Translations under genes and position numbers: made by a program
Source: Mesorhizobium sp. NBSH29
Lineage (GTDB): Bacteria > Pseudomonadota > Alphaproteobacteria > Rhizobiales > Rhizobiaceae
DNA length: 64,000 nucleotides
Direction: 5' to 3'
NCBI RefSeq assembly: GCF_015500055.1
Contig: NZ_CP045492.1
Coordinates: 62,001-126,000 of the forward strand
Notes under the pieces: generated by a model
Told to the model about the DNA's origin: nothing
The model's database searches: none
The model's input: only the letters and a program-made list of their open reading frames with translations
Part shown: piece by piece, positions 8,697-18,624 of the stretch
How positions within the stretch are numbered: the first letter of the stretch is position 1
Layout: every line of letters begins with the position of its first letter

Positions 8697-10106
8697 TCAG
8701 CCGTTGACCGGTAGGTCGAGTTCATCTGCCAGCGCCTGAAGCGAATCGCCCAAAATGCTGACAAATTCGCCAACCTGTTCGCGAGTTATGATCAACGGTG
8801 GTGCGACCATAAAATTATCGCCATCTGGCCCGCCCTTCACCCGCCGTGAATAGATGATCAGCCCACGTCGATAGGCATGATCCAGCAGTCTCTGGTTTGC
8901 CTTCTTTGCCGCCTCGATCGGCTGAAGTGTCTCAGGGTCGGCCACCATTTCCGCGCCGAGCAGCAGTCCCTTGCCCCTGACATCGACGATGAACGGAAAG
9001 CGCGCGGCCAGACTGCGCAGTTCGTTCATGAGAAAATCCCCCATCACGGCCGCGTTGGCGCAAAGATCTAGCCGGTCCATCTCCCCCAACACCGCAAGCC
9101 CGGCGGCACAGGCAAGAGGATTTCCAGCATAGGTGTGGCCGTGTTGAAATCCGCCCATATCGAGCAGAGGCTGAACCAGCCGCGAGGGCGCGGCGAGCGC
9201 GCCGAGCGCCGCATAACCAGAGCCCAGTCCTTTAGAAAGGGCAACAATATCGGGCTTGCAATTCCAGTGGTCACCTCCGAGGAATTTGCCTGTTCGCCCG
9301 GCCCCGCTCATCACCTCGTCATGGATCAGCAGCACGCCGTATTGGTCGCAAATCTGTCGGATGCGCCCGTAATAGCTATCGGGAGCCACCAGCGCAGCAG
9401 TAGCCGCGCCACCAATGGGCTCCATGATGAATGCAAGAACGGATTCAGGCCCCTCTTCGAGGATCGTCTGCTCCAGCATGTCGGCATAGCGAACACCGCG
9501 TTCTTCGATCGAAAAATTGTCGCGGTCGCGCCATGCAGTCGGAGCAGGGATTGTCGGCATTGGACGCATCATGGGCACGAAGTTTTCACCGAGTGCATCG
9601 TCACCCGTTACCGAAAGCGAGCCAAGGGTTCCACCATGGTACGACGGAAAGCGCGATACTACCTTCCAACGGTGCGATTGCCCGGTAGCGACCGCCCATT
9701 GCCGTGCCAGTTTGAGGCATGACTCCACCGCCTCCGAGCCGCCCGACACGAAAAATATTTTATCCATTCCCTCGGGCAGCTTGTGCGCCAATGCCGTTGC
9801 CAGTTCCTCCGCGGGCTCATTTTCGAAATGCAGGCGGTAAGCAAACGTCACGCGATCCATCTGTCGCTTCATGGCATCAAGCACATTCTTGTTCCCATGA
9901 CCTATATTGACGACCATCGCGCCGCTCGATCCGTCGATCATCCGGCGCCCGTCCTGGTCCCACATATAAATGCCTTCGGCGCGATCAATTAACGGACGGC
10001 GCAGATTAGCGAGGTAGAAAAGGTTGGACGGCTTACGTCCCTCGAGCTGCTGGTTATTCATTGCGCACAGGTCCTTGATCGGCAACAATTGGGCAGGCTG
10101 ATTCAT
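8697..10106 (-). CDS. Class III pyridoxal-phosphate aminotransferase
   Basis: 469 residues with all fold-type I class III landmarks: SGGSEAVESCLKLAR at about 121-135 (phosphate cup), Asp263 in IHDEVMSGAGRTG (pyridine nitrogen), the Schiff-base Lys292 in SKGLGSGYAALG, and the HGHTYAGNPLA segment. Enzymes of this class transaminate amino groups at omega or beta positions. Its neighbours are a beta-keto acid cleavage enzyme (9 bp downstream) and a dimethylformamidase-like hydrolase (4-bp ATGA overlap upstream). The simplest reading is that it turns a beta-amino acid into the beta-keto acid used by BKACE. That role is inferred from context. Confidence 0.92.
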   Translation of the reverse strand: MNQPAQLLPIKDLCAMNNQQLEGRKPSNLFYLANLRRPLIDRAEGIYMWDQDGRRMIDGSSGAMVVNIGHGNKNVLDAMKRQMDRVTFAYRLHFENEPAEELATALAHKLPEGMDKIFFVSGGSEAVESCLKLARQWAVATGQSHRWKVVSRFPSYHGGTLGSLSVTGDDALGENFVPMMRPMPTIPAPTAWRDRDNFSIEERGVRYADMLEQTILEEGPESVLAFIMEPIGGAATAALVAPDSYYGRIRQICDQYGVLLIHDEVMSGAGRTGKFLGGDHWNCKPDIVALSKGLGSGYAALGALAAPSRLVQPLLDMGGFQHGHTYAGNPLACAAGLAVLGEMDRLDLCANAAVMGDFLMNELRSLAARFPFIVDVRGKGLLLGAEMVADPETLQPIEAAKKANQRLLDHAYRRGLIIYSRRVKGGPDGDNFMVAPPLIITREQVGEFVSILGDSLQALADELDLPVNG

Positions 10107-11743
10107 CGATTGAGATATCGGTCGAGCACGTTGGTAGTCACCTTCTCGACCATTGCGTCACCGCGCAGCAGACCAGCAACCCATTCGCAGCTTCCCGCAT
10201 TGAACACCTCGCCCTTGCCTCGCTCGAAGTTGACAATCATGCCGGCGCCACGTTTCACTTTCTCCACCGCAGCGGCACTATCGTCGCCCACCAGCGTCTC
10301 GGCAACGAACCGGGCATCAGCATCGGACAGAAACTGGTCATCGGCGGGGATGTCGGCGCTTTCTTCCTGCAACGATGACATTCCTAGAGCGAGTATCTCC
10401 ATACCGTTCGGGGCGCCTCCCACTCCGATCGGTTCAGGCAGTCCGCCGCGAATGATGTAGTCTACCCCGTCCACTTCATATCCGAACACATGGCTATCTG
10501 CGCCGAGGAGATCGCCATAGTAGAGCCCTGCACCCTTGAAGGCCCAATGCTCCGGTCGGTAAACTGGAAAACCCCTGACCCCGCGCGGCGCGCAGCCGCC
10601 CCAGCCGACATAAAGCCCGGATGTCGCATTGAGGCCAAAAGTCTCTGCGCCGGGTCGTCCTACTTCCGGAGCTTCCCACGATGTCGACGTCCGTGTTTTG
10701 TCATTCTGCCGATAAACAGGGTCCTCGGCGCGCGCCCGATATTTAAAGCACGTCTGCCGCTGGCCACCGTCTTCGAGACGCGTCTGCCACATGAAATTGC
10801 CGGCAAAGCGCGCAGCACTCCCTCCTCGTTCCACCCAGCGATCAACGGTGTCGCGCATCTCCCATGTCCAATATTCGTCATGTCCGACGAACACCGCACA
10901 ATCGTAAGCATCGAGAAGTTCAGGTTCGAAATGCAGCTGGTGCTGGCTGGCGAGGTCGACACCGTAGCCGGCGCGCTCTGCCCAGCGGAAAAAATGACTG
11001 TCGTAACTCGCCCACCCGGACGACGCGTATTTGCGCGAATAGCCGTTTGCAAACGCCCACTCCATATGCGGGTAGCGCGCCGCCGTTGCCGGCGGAACCG
11101 TAATCTCAAGTGGCACGCGCGGCGCATCCGGCGGCAAAACAACGAAGCCCCGGCAGAAGGGACGCTCTATGCTGACTGTCGGCGCGTACATGTCACGGTT
11201 TGGGCCGGTGATACCCTGGTAATGATTGGAGCCACCGAACGTGTTGTAGGCGGTCCAGGTGCCGGTGGATGCCACGTGGAGAATACGCCCGATCTTTGGC
11301 CGCGCGTCCGGGTAAATGATAAACAGCTGATGGCAAATGACAGGTTTGCCACTACTCCCCTCGGCCTGAAGAGTGACGCGATAGGCACCGGATGACCAGT
11401 CGCGCGGAATGGCAATTTCCAGCGTCGTCTCCCAACCGCAGCCGACAACTGAGCATTGATCTGGTGTGTCCTGCCACCGCGTCGCAATCCCGTCACGCGA
11501 CAGCATCGTCTGCTCGCGTCCGCCATCACGGACAATCTCAAGTCGGCATTCCCGTGCCGTAGACGAAATCTGCAACCTCATGCTTTCCCCGGGCCGATAC
11601 GCATAGCGGTCGCAATAGCACCAGATCTCGCCCAAAGGCCCGTCCATCCCGGGCCACTCGTATTTGTTCCCCATCACCGCCTCGCGGCGCTCCGCAGGTG
11701 TCAGCCCGAAATCGGGATAGGGATCAAAATGCGCCATGCTCAT
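10103..11743 (-). CDS. N,N-dimethylformamidase large-subunit-like hydrolase
   Basis: 546 residues resembling the C-terminal domain of the iron-dependent N,N-dimethylformamidase large subunit. Typical stretches are the [22 protein letters not shown] region and the GGSNHYQG and [12 protein letters not shown] segments. It is about 200 residues shorter than the classical large subunit, and no small-subunit gene is present. The operon setting, between an amino-acid ABC importer and an aminotransferase, argues for hydrolysis of a formyl or alkyl amide (or another C-N bond) of the imported compound rather than of dimethylformamide itself. It overlaps both neighbours by 4 bp. The real substrate is unknown, and this is one of the least characterised members of the operon. 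Confidence 0.82.
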   Translation of the reverse strand: MSMAHFDPYPDFGLTPAERREAVMGNKYEWPGMDGPLGEIWCYCDRYAYRPGESMRLQISSTARECRLEIVRDGGREQTMLSRDGIATRWQDTPDQCSVVGCGWETTLEIAIPRDWSSGAYRVTLQAEGSSGKPVICHQLFIIYPDARPKIGRILHVASTGTWTAYNTFGGSNHYQGITGPNRDMYAPTVSIERPFCRGFVVLPPDAPRVPLEITVPPATAARYPHMEWAFANGYSRKYASSGWASYDSHFFRWAERAGYGVDLASQHQLHFEPELLDAYDCAVFVGHDEYWTWEMRDTVDRWVERGGSAARFAGNFMWQTRLEDGGQRQTCFKYRARAEDPVYRQNDKTRTSTSWEAPEVGRPGAETFGLNATSGLYVGWGGCAPRGVRGFPVYRPEHWAFKGAGLYYGDLLGADSHVFGYEVDGVDYIIRGGLPEPIGVGGAPNGMEILALGMSSLQEESADIPADDQFLSDADARFVAETLVGDDSAAAVEKVKRGAGMIVNFERGKGEVFNAGSCEWVAGLLRGDAMVEKVTTNVLDRYLNR

Positions 11744-12513
11744 ACGCCCGCCGTCGGCGAGAGATATTTGCGTAAAAACAGCTGTGTGCGCTCCTGCTGA
11801 GGCGCGCTGAACATTACCTCAGGCTTTCCTTCCTCAACGATAACGCCTCCGTCCATAAACAACACCCGGTCAGCAACCTCTTCTGCAAAGCGCATCTCAT
11901 GCGTTACAATCAGCATTGTCATGTGCTCTGCGGCAAGCTGCTTCATCACCGAGTTCACTTCATCGACCAACTCCGGATCGAGCGCAGACGTGGCTTCATC
12001 GAACAGCATGACCTTGGGTTGCATCGCAAGAGCCCTTGCAATCGCAACGCGCTGTTTCTGGCCACCCGAAAGTTTTGAAGGAAAGGCATCGATCTTATCG
12101 GCGAGCCCTACCTTTCCCAGTAGCTCTAGTGCCAGCTCGCGCGCACGCGACTTGGCAACACCCCTAAGTATAACAGGGCCCATCGCGATATTGTCGAGCA
12201 CGCTGAGGTGCGGGAACAGGTTAAAGTGCTGGAATACCATGCCCATCTGCTGGCGCACTGCATTGATGTGGCGTTCAAACGCGCGCCCCTTAAGTGGCTG
12301 GTTAACCTGGACGCCATCGAGCCAAACCTCGCCAGCATCCAGCGCCTCAAGCTGGTTAATCGAACGCAGTAGCGTACTTTTACCCGAACCGCTCGGCCCA
12401 ATCAGCGCAACGATCTGGCCGCGGTCGACAGTCAGATCGATACCTTTCAGAACTTCATTGGCACCAAACGCCTTGCGCGCATTGCGAACCTCGATCATCG
12501 GATGTGCTTTCAT
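11740..12513 (-). CDS. Polar amino-acid ABC transporter ATP-binding protein
   Basis: 257 residues with Walker [10 protein letters not shown] (about 36-44), the Q-loop in [13 protein letters not shown], signature [15 protein letters not shown], Walker [13 protein letters not shown] and the H-loop THEM. This is the GlnQ/HisP/ArtP pattern of polar amino-acid importers. It overlaps the upstream permease gene and the downstream hydrolase gene by 4 bp each. Together with two permeases and a family 3 binding protein it forms a complete importer that feeds the catabolic enzymes of the same operon. Confidence 0.95.
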   Translation of the reverse strand: MKAHPMIEVRNARKAFGANEVLKGIDLTVDRGQIVALIGPSGSGKSTLLRSINQLEALDAGEVWLDGVQVNQPLKGRAFERHINAVRQQMGMVFQHFNLFPHLSVLDNIAMGPVILRGVAKSRARELALELLGKVGLADKIDAFPSKLSGGQKQRVAIARALAMQPKVMLFDEATSALDPELVDEVNSVMKQLAAEHMTMLIVTHEMRFAEEVADRVLFMDGGVIVEEGKPEVMFSAPQQERTQLFLRKYLSPTAGV

Positions 12514-13169
12514 CGCGCCATCTCCACTTTGTTTTCGACGCGACGAAGTCCCGCTTCCAGAATGAGGTTGAGGCCGTAATAGAGGGCCGCGGCAACGATG
12601 TAGAACTCGAATGGCCGGAACGTTTCGCTAATCGCCAGCTGTGCCGAATGCACGAGCTCGGCGATGCCTATGACCGAGACTATGGATGATTCCTTCAACA
12701 GCGCGATCATGTTGCTACCGACAGGCGGCAACGTGTTCCGCACCGCTTGGGGAATTACAAAATGGCGTAGTGTATGCCACCTGCTGAAGCCAAGGCTGCG
12801 TGCAGCTTCTGCCTGACCTTGATCGATCGCAACGATTCCAGCGCGGAAAATATCGGCATTGTATACTGCGAAATGCAGACCAAGCCCCATAATCCCGGCT
12901 GCAAGGGCTGGAATGTCGACGCCAATCTGAACCAGTCCGAAATATATGAGGAACAACTGCAAAAGGAGCGGTGTTCCCATGAACAGCCACATGAACAGCC
13001 GCACCGGGTAGGCGATCAGCGCGGGCGCGTAGAGAACGGCCAGCGCAAAGGCTATGCCGGCAAAAAAGCTTATAGCCCCCGCCGACAGGCTGAGCACCAC
13101 AGTCCACCACATACCGGTCCACAATAGTCCGGAATAGGGCAGCACTACTGAGAAATCGAGACCTTGCAT
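12510..13169 (-). CDS. Polar amino-acid ABC transporter permease
   Basis: 219 residues of the HisM/GlnP permease family. It has several membrane segments and the EAA loop [34 protein letters not shown], which docks on the ATPase. It follows the other permease by only 9 bp and overlaps the ATPase gene by 4 bp. Permeases of this family commonly work as heterodimers, which fits the second permease gene here. Confidence 0.94.
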   Translation of the reverse strand: MQGLDFSVVLPYSGLLWTGMWWTVVLSLSAGAISFFAGIAFALAVLYAPALIAYPVRLFMWLFMGTPLLLQLFLIYFGLVQIGVDIPALAAGIMGLGLHFAVYNADIFRAGIVAIDQGQAEAARSLGFSRWHTLRHFVIPQAVRNTLPPVGSNMIALLKESSIVSVIGIAELVHSAQLAISETFRPFEFYIVAAALYYGLNLILEAGLRRVENKVEMAR

Positions 13170-13178
13170 CAGGGCGCC

Positions 13179-13826
13179 TCAATCAATCGCATAATGTTTG
13201 TCGAGCGCGTCAACGGTAACCGAAACACCGTAGATGAGAATCATGTAGAGCACTGCGGCTACGCCGAAGATCTCAAACGGCTTGTAGGTCGACCCAATGA
13301 ACCGCTGCGCCGTATATGTGAGTTCCACCATGGAAATGGTGGAAACGAGTGCAGTACCCTTAACAAGCGCGACAGTATTGACGCCCAGTGGCCGGATCAT
13401 AAGCCGCGCCGCCTGCGGCAGGATCACCCGAAACATCGTCTGTATCTTGCTGAAGCCAATGGTGCGTGCGGCTTCAGCCTGACCACGGTCGACGGCCTGA
13501 ACGGCACCCCGAATACCTTCCGCCATATAAGCACCAATGTTGAGGCCTAGGCCGATCACTCCGGCTGCGAAGGGATCAAGATTGATACCCACCTGAGGTC
13601 CGCCGAAGTAAAGAATGAAGAGCTGGATGAGCGCTGGCGTACCCCGAAATACGCTAACATAAGCGGATCCAATGAAACGCAAGAGACGCGATGTCGACAT
13701 GCGCGCCGCAGCAGCCAAAGCAGCAGCCAAAAGGCCCAGCATCAATGCTGCGAACGAGAGTTGCGCCGTTACCAGCGCCGCTTCCACGAAGTAGGGGAAG
13801 ACCCGCTGCATTAGCGCGAAGTCCAT
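13179..13826 (-). CDS. Polar amino-acid ABC transporter permease (second subunit)
   Basis: 215 residues from ATG 13826, chosen because AGAGGGTG lies at the right distance upstream and the protein then starts MDFALMQRVFPYF like its relatives. A longer reading frame from 13916 adds 30 non-homologous residues and runs into the end of the binding-protein gene. It carries the EAA loop DRGQAEAARTIGFSKIQTMFRVILPQA, closely matching that of its partner permease. With the partner it forms the membrane channel of the importer. Confidence 0.93.
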   Translation of the reverse strand: MDFALMQRVFPYFVEAALVTAQLSFAALMLGLLAAALAAAARMSTSRLLRFIGSAYVSVFRGTPALIQLFILYFGGPQVGINLDPFAAGVIGLGLNIGAYMAEGIRGAVQAVDRGQAEAARTIGFSKIQTMFRVILPQAARLMIRPLGVNTVALVKGTALVSTISMVELTYTAQRFIGSTYKPFEIFGVAAVLYMILIYGVSVTVDALDKHYAID

Positions 13827-13891
13827 AGCAACACCCTCTTGAAGATCTTGAATGTGGTTCCCGGCCCGCACATGCGGACCGGGAGTTGGGG

Positions 13892-14668
13892 CTAGCGGAT
13901 GTCGCGGCCAATCCACTCCATCGAGATTTTCTCGTAGGTGCCGTCAGCCATCATCTCGTCCAATGCTTTCTGCATTGCAGCCTTAAGGTCCGGGTTCCCT
14001 TTGCGGATGGCGATACCGATGGCCACCGCGCCGCCTTCAATGTCGGGTGTATCGAGCTGCGTCACTTTCTCGCCGCTCTCTTTCACCGCCACCGCGACAG
14101 GAATGTTGTCGACCACGATTGCGTCGACACGTCCGGCCCTGAGTTCGAGCAAGAGTTCAGGCAGGCCCTTATAGGTACGAAGGTCCCATCCGCCCTGTTC
14201 ACGCGCCCACTTCTCATGCGTCTCGCCAAGCGTCACGCCCAGCGTTTTGCCCTTCAGATCGTCGAGCGACTTGATCGCGGAACCTTCTTTCACGAAAACG
14301 CCGCGTCCGGCATGATAATAAGGTCCAACAAAATCGACTGCTTTCTCACGCTCCGGCGTGATCGTCATGGAGCCGACAATTGTGTCGTATTTGTTGGCCA
14401 GCAAACCCGCGATGATACCATCCCATGCGGTCGTGACGATCGTGCCTTTGACACCGATGCGCTTGGCAATTTCAGTGCCAATTGATGCGTCAAATCCCAC
14501 AACTTCGTTCTCACCGTTGACGAAATTGAAGGGGGGATAGGCACCGCTCATCGCGATCTTCATTTCGCCGGAAGACTTTACACTCTCTAAATCGTCCGCA
14601 GCGGCGGGCGAAACGACGAAGGCAAACGCCATCGCTGCGGCCAAAAGGCCGGAAATAACGGTTCGCAT
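13892..14668 (-). CDS. ABC transporter substrate-binding protein, family 3 (polar amino acid)
   Basis: 258 residues from ATG 14668, where a signal peptide begins (MRTVISGLLAAAMAFAFVVS, cleavage after AAA). An upstream in-frame extension to 14785 lacks signal-peptide character at its start. The mature protein shows the family 3 pattern: GAYPPFNFVN, GFDASIGTEIAKRIG, WDGIIAGLLANKYDTIVGSMTITPEREKAVDF. It is the first gene of the nine-gene operon and is divergent from a LysR regulator, so the 135-bp space between them probably holds both promoters. The ligand is probably a zwitterionic amine or amino-acid derivative. Confidence 0.93.
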   Translation of the reverse strand: MRTVISGLLAAAMAFAFVVSPAAADDLESVKSSGEMKIAMSGAYPPFNFVNGENEVVGFDASIGTEIAKRIGVKGTIVTTAWDGIIAGLLANKYDTIVGSMTITPEREKAVDFVGPYYHAGRGVFVKEGSAIKSLDDLKGKTLGVTLGETHEKWAREQGGWDLRTYKGLPELLLELRAGRVDAIVVDNIPVAVAVKESGEKVTQLDTPDIEGGAVAIGIAIRKGNPDLKAAMQKALDEMMADGTYEKISMEWIGRDIR

Positions 14669-14803
14669 AAGTTCATCCTCTTGTTGGTGCGGCGGTTTGC
14701 CGTCGTTCTTGGCAGCACGATGCCGCAACGGGATGATTGCTTTCGCTGCGTCATTGCGCAAATAGATAATAGAAATGCTTGGCATAGATTTGGAGAATGA
14801 TCA

Positions 14804-15757
14804 GTGGCGCGACCGGATCGCTTGGTCTGGGATCTGGATTGGAACCTTCTGCGCACCTTCGTGGTGATTGCGGAAGAAAAAAGCATTACCCGCGCCGCTG
14901 AGCGCCTTTCCCTGAAACAACCAAGTGTTAGCAACGCACTCAAGCGGCTCGAGCAACATTTGGGCCGACGTCTCGTGGAGCGCGATGCCAACCGGTTTGC
15001 GCTCACCGAGGTCGGACGTCTGGTCTATGATGAGAGCATAGATATGTTCGGCACGGTCTCTCGTCTCCCCGTCGCCATGCGCGATGTGCGGGAAGAAGTT
15101 ACCGGACATGTCGACATATCGGTGGCTAGCCATGTAGTTTCGCCAATTTTTGACGAAGCGCTTGCGCGGTTCCACGCTGATCACCCTCGGGCGACGCTGA
15201 ACATTTCCGTCTCGCAAAGCGTGGAGGTCGCCAAACTCGTCCGCGGCCGCCGGGCATCGTTTGGCATTTGCCTTGTGAGCCAACGCGATGCTGCACTCGA
15301 ATATACATTGATGTATCGCGAGTTTTTCGCATTCTTCTGCGGTCCGACGCACCGCCTTTTCGGGACGGCTGGGCTAAACCTGAAGGACCTCGCGGGTGAA
15401 ACATCAGTGTCATTCCAGACCGACACTGTTTCCGATGCGCTCTGGCCTGTCGCCCTGCTGCGTCGCGAAGCGCAGCTTGAAGCCAACGTAATCGGTGTAT
15501 CTTCAAGTCTGGAAGAAGTGCGGCGGATGATTACGGCCGGACTGGGCATCGGTCCTCTTCCTCTCCATGTCGCCCGCCGCGATGTCGAGGAAAACCTGCT
15601 CTGGAGACTACCACCTTACGAAGCGCCGCCGGCCATTGATATTTTCCTCATAACCAACCCCAAAAAGGTTCTCAACCGGGCTGAACGCGCACTCCTGACG
15701 CTGCTTACAGAACTCATCCTGAAAACACCGTTGGAAGAGCGAACCTACAAGATCTGA
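14804..15757 (+). CDS. LysR-family transcriptional regulator
   Basis: 317 residues. The N-terminal helix-turn-helix (about 11-70) contains LLRTFVVIAEEKSITRAAERLSLKQPSVSNALKRLEQ, followed by the periplasmic-binding-protein-like sensor domain. GTG 14804 is the start, with TGGAG at a suitable distance. It diverges from the amino-acid-derivative catabolic operon and precedes the dipeptidase/peptide-transporter genes, so it may control either or both. LysR proteins usually bind the divergent promoter and respond to a pathway metabolite. The effector cannot be inferred. Confidence 0.92.
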   Translation: MARPDRLVWDLDWNLLRTFVVIAEEKSITRAAERLSLKQPSVSNALKRLEQHLGRRLVERDANRFALTEVGRLVYDESIDMFGTVSRLPVAMRDVREEVTGHVDISVASHVVSPIFDEALARFHADHPRATLNISVSQSVEVAKLVRGRRASFGICLVSQRDAALEYTLMYREFFAFFCGPTHRLFGTAGLNLKDLAGETSVSFQTDTVSDALWPVALLRREAQLEANVIGVSSSLEEVRRMITAGLGIGPLPLHVARRDVEENLLWRLPPYEAPPAIDIFLITNPKKVLNRAERALLTLLTELILKTPLEERTYKI

Positions 15758-15758
15758 C

Positions 15759-15813
15759 AATTCAACCCGTCCAGATTGGCCATTCCAACGGTCCACAACG
15801 GACAGTTTGAATT
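15759..15813. promoter_or_regulatory. Long imperfect dyad between lysR and the dipeptidase gene
   Basis: The gap holds AATTCAA-N3-GTCC at 15759-15772 and its mirror GGAC-N3-TTGAATT at 15800-15813. Eleven of 14 positions per arm are paired, with 27 bp between the arms. It could be an operator for the dipeptidase operon or an extended stem-loop after the LysR gene. There is no U-tract, so a simple intrinsic terminator is unlikely. Confidence 0.35.
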
Positions 15814-15870
15814 TTACCACTTGATCTCCACTGTGAGGCAGGCATCATCTCGCGAGCAGGGGAAATTTCA

Positions 15871-16932
15871 ATGCAGCCAGTATTCGACGGCCACAACGAC
15901 GTGCTGTTGCGGCTATGGCGCAGCGCTTCCGCTGGAGGCGACCCAGTTGAAGAGTTCATCAAGGGTTCCGCGAAAGGACATATCGACCTGCCCCGCGCCC
16001 GAAAAGGCGGCCTGGCCGGCGGTCTTTGCGCTATCTATGTCCCGTCCGGAGAACTGGTTCTGAAGGAGCCCGATGCTGCTGGCCACTATGTGACACCGCT
16101 TTCAGAACCCCTCGAACACCAATCCTCTCTGGTTGTCGCCATGGAAATGGCCGCGATAGCACTGCGACTGGAGCGATCGGGCGGCTGGCGCCTCTGCCGC
16201 AGCGGTCCAGATCTGGGGGGCGCGCTTTCAACAGGTGAATTTGCTGCTGTACTTCATATGGAAGGCTGCGAGGCGATCAGCCCCGATCTAGCCGAGCTTG
16301 ACGTGTTCTATGCTGCTGGCTTGCGCTCGCTTGGCCCGGTCTGGAGCCGCAACAACATTTTTGGTCATGGCGTGCCCTTCGCCTACCCAATGAACCCTGA
16401 TAGCGGCCCCGGATTGACGGACGCGGGCCGCAATTTGGTCAAGGCATGCAACCAACTGGGCATCCTCATCGACCTTTCGCATATCACCGAGAAAGGCTTT
16501 TGGGACGTCGCGCGCGTGACTGATCAGCCGCTCGTCGCAAGTCACTCCAACGTCCACGCCATCACACCCGTTGCGCGCAACCTGACTGACAAGCAGCTCG
16601 ACGCGATCCGCGAACGCAAAGGGCTGGTGGGACTGAACTTCGCAGTGACCATGTTGAGAGCGGATGGCCGAGACCGGGCCGACACCCCGCTCTCGGATAT
16701 GGTTCGCCATGTCGACCACCTTGTAGAGCGGCTGGGCATTGATTGCGTTGCGCTCGGATCGGATTTCGACGGCGCGCTCATACCTGCAGAAATCGAAGAT
16801 GCCGCTGGGTTACAAAACCTCGTTGCCGCACTGCGGGCCGCCGGATATGGTGACGACGAACTGGTGAAAATTTGCCGGAACAATTGGTTTCGCGTGTTGC
16901 GCACTGCGTGGCATGAAACTGAAAACGAATAA
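15871..16932 (+). CDS. Membrane (renal-type) dipeptidase, peptidase family M19
   Basis: 353 residues of the zinc amidohydrolase M19 family. The N-terminal FDGHNDVLLRLWR gives the HxD metal pair, HMEGCEAI the bridging glutamate, LIDLSHITEKGF and VASHSNVHAITPVARNLTD the two further histidines, and ALGSDFDGA the terminal aspartate. M19 enzymes cleave dipeptides, including D-amino-acid or dehydro-dipeptides. No signal peptide is visible, so the enzyme should be cytosolic and act on imported peptides. It heads a plus-strand run with a dipeptide-type ABC importer starting 30 bp later. Confidence 0.93.
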   Translation: MQPVFDGHNDVLLRLWRSASAGGDPVEEFIKGSAKGHIDLPRARKGGLAGGLCAIYVPSGELVLKEPDAAGHYVTPLSEPLEHQSSLVVAMEMAAIALRLERSGGWRLCRSGPDLGGALSTGEFAAVLHMEGCEAISPDLAELDVFYAAGLRSLGPVWSRNNIFGHGVPFAYPMNPDSGPGLTDAGRNLVKACNQLGILIDLSHITEKGFWDVARVTDQPLVASHSNVHAITPVARNLTDKQLDAIRERKGLVGLNFAVTMLRADGRDRADTPLSDMVRHVDHLVERLGIDCVALGSDFDGALIPAEIEDAAGLQNLVAALRAAGYGDDELVKICRNNWFRVLRTAWHETENE

Positions 16933-16962
16933 TAAAAACCAACCGAAACAGGGAACCTAAAC

Positions 16963-18606
16963 ATGCTAATGGGAAAAATCACACCACGTTCACGTCTTTG
17001 GCTTGCGGGCGCTGCCGTCTCCGCGCTGATGCTGGGCTCAATGCCGGTCTTTGCCGTGACACCACCGGACACTTTGGTCGAGGGCTTCGCCATCGACGAC
17101 ATCATCTCCATGGATCCGGGCGAAGCATTTGAGCTTTCCACCGCTGAAGTGACAAGCAACACCTATGATCTTCTCGTGCGCCTCGACCTTGACGACACAT
17201 CAAAGGTAAAGGGCGACCTCGCTGAAAGCTGGACGGTTTCCGACGACGGCCTGACTTACACCTTCAAGCTCAAGCCGGGCCTGAAATTCGCTTCGGGAAA
17301 TCCTATTACAGCAGAAGACGTTGCCTGGTCATTTGAGCGCGCTATCAAACTCGACAAGAGCCCGGCCTTCATCCTTGGCCAGTTTGGCCTGACCGGCGAG
17401 AATGTAGCTGAAAAGGCAAAGGCAGCTGACGAGACAACCTTCGTCTTCACCGTCGACAAATCCTATGCGCCGAGCTTTGTATTAAACTGCCTTTCGGCAA
17501 CCGTCGCTTCAGTTGTCGACAAAAAGCTAGTTCTTGAACATGTCGCTCCAATGACTCCCAGCGACGACTACAAATACGACAATGATTTCGGCAACGCTTG
17601 GCTGAAAACCGGCTATGCCGGGTCTGGCGCCTTCACGCTTCGCGAATGGCGCGCCAATGAGTTGGTAGTGATGGAGCGCAACGACAATTACCATGGCGAG
17701 AAGGCGAAGCTTGCACGCGTCATCTACCGTCACATGAAGGAAAGCTCCGGCCAACGTCTTGCACTGGAAGCAGGCGATATAGACGTCGCTCGTAACCTTG
17801 CGCCAAATGACCTTGACGCGATTGCCAGCAACAAAGACCTGACCTCCACAAGTGCACCAAAGGGCACCGTCTACTACATCAGCCTTAACCAGAAAAATGA
17901 GACGCTGGCCAAGCCGGAAGTTCGGGAGGCCTTCAAATACCTCGTCGACTACGACGCCATCGGCTCGACCCTGATCAAGGGGATCGGTGAAATCCACCAG
18001 ACTTTCTTGTCCAAGGGCGTGCTCGGTGAACTGGACGAGAACCCGTTCAAGCTGGATATCGCCAAGGCTAAGGAGCTGTTGGAAAAAGCCGGCCTGAAGG
18101 ACGGATTCACGATCACCATGGATGTGCGCAACACTCAGCCTGTGACTGGCATCGCTGAATCGATCCAGCAGACTGTCGGCCAAGCTGGCATCAAACTGGA
18201 AATCATTCCCGGTGATGGCAAGCAGACACTGACCAAATACCGCGCCCGCAACCACGACATCTATATCGGCCAGTGGGGCCAGGATTATTTTGACCCCAAC
18301 TCCAACGCACAGACTTTTGCCAGCAACCCGGACAATTCGGATGAAGGGAAGTCGAAGACGCTCGCTTGGCGCAACGCATGGGATGTCCCAGAGCTTACTA
18401 CAAAAACGGAAGCTGCCCTTCTGGAACGCGACCCGGCCAAGCGCGCGGAGATGTACAAGGAGTTGCAGAAGGCCGTGCTTGATGATGGTCCATTTGTGGT
18501 AATTTTCCAGCAGACGGAAGTCGCGGGGCTACGCAGCAACCTTAAAGACTTCAAGCTTGGCCCGAGCTTCGACAACAATTACGTCGGAACCGTCTCGAAA
18601 GAATAG
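16963..18606 (+). CDS. Peptide ABC transporter substrate-binding protein (SBP family 5)
   Basis: 547 residues with a signal peptide (about 1-31, cleavage after VFA), followed by the DppA/OppA-type fold. Diagnostic stretches are DLAESWTVSDDGLTYTFKLKPG and ITAEDVAWSFERAI. It delivers di- or oligopeptides to the permease pair downstream. The dipeptidase gene immediately upstream suggests dipeptides, perhaps of unusual composition. Confidence 0.94.
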   Translation: MLMGKITPRSRLWLAGAAVSALMLGSMPVFAVTPPDTLVEGFAIDDIISMDPGEAFELSTAEVTSNTYDLLVRLDLDDTSKVKGDLAESWTVSDDGLTYTFKLKPGLKFASGNPITAEDVAWSFERAIKLDKSPAFILGQFGLTGENVAEKAKAADETTFVFTVDKSYAPSFVLNCLSATVASVVDKKLVLEHVAPMTPSDDYKYDNDFGNAWLKTGYAGSGAFTLREWRANELVVMERNDNYHGEKAKLARVIYRHMKESSGQRLALEAGDIDVARNLAPNDLDAIASNKDLTSTSAPKGTVYYISLNQKNETLAKPEVREAFKYLVDYDAIGSTLIKGIGEIHQTFLSKGVLGELDENPFKLDIAKAKELLEKAGLKDGFTITMDVRNTQPVTGIAESIQQTVGQAGIKLEIIPGDGKQTLTKYRARNHDIYIGQWGQDYFDPNSNAQTFASNPDNSDEGKSKTLAWRNAWDVPELTTKTEAALLERDPAKRAEMYKELQKAVLDDGPFVVIFQQTEVAGLRSNLKDFKLGPSFDNNYVGTVSKE

Positions 18607-18624
18607 ATCTTTCGGAATTCTGAC

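Noticed and set aside
10490-11395. 301-residue open frame on the plus strand
   Set aside because: Antisense to the dimethylformamidase-like gene; composition is Arg/Cys-rich as expected of a shadow.
17527-18255. 242-residue open frame on the minus strand
   Set aside because: Antisense to the family 5 binding protein, with no homologous motif; long shadows are common in GC-rich coding DNA.
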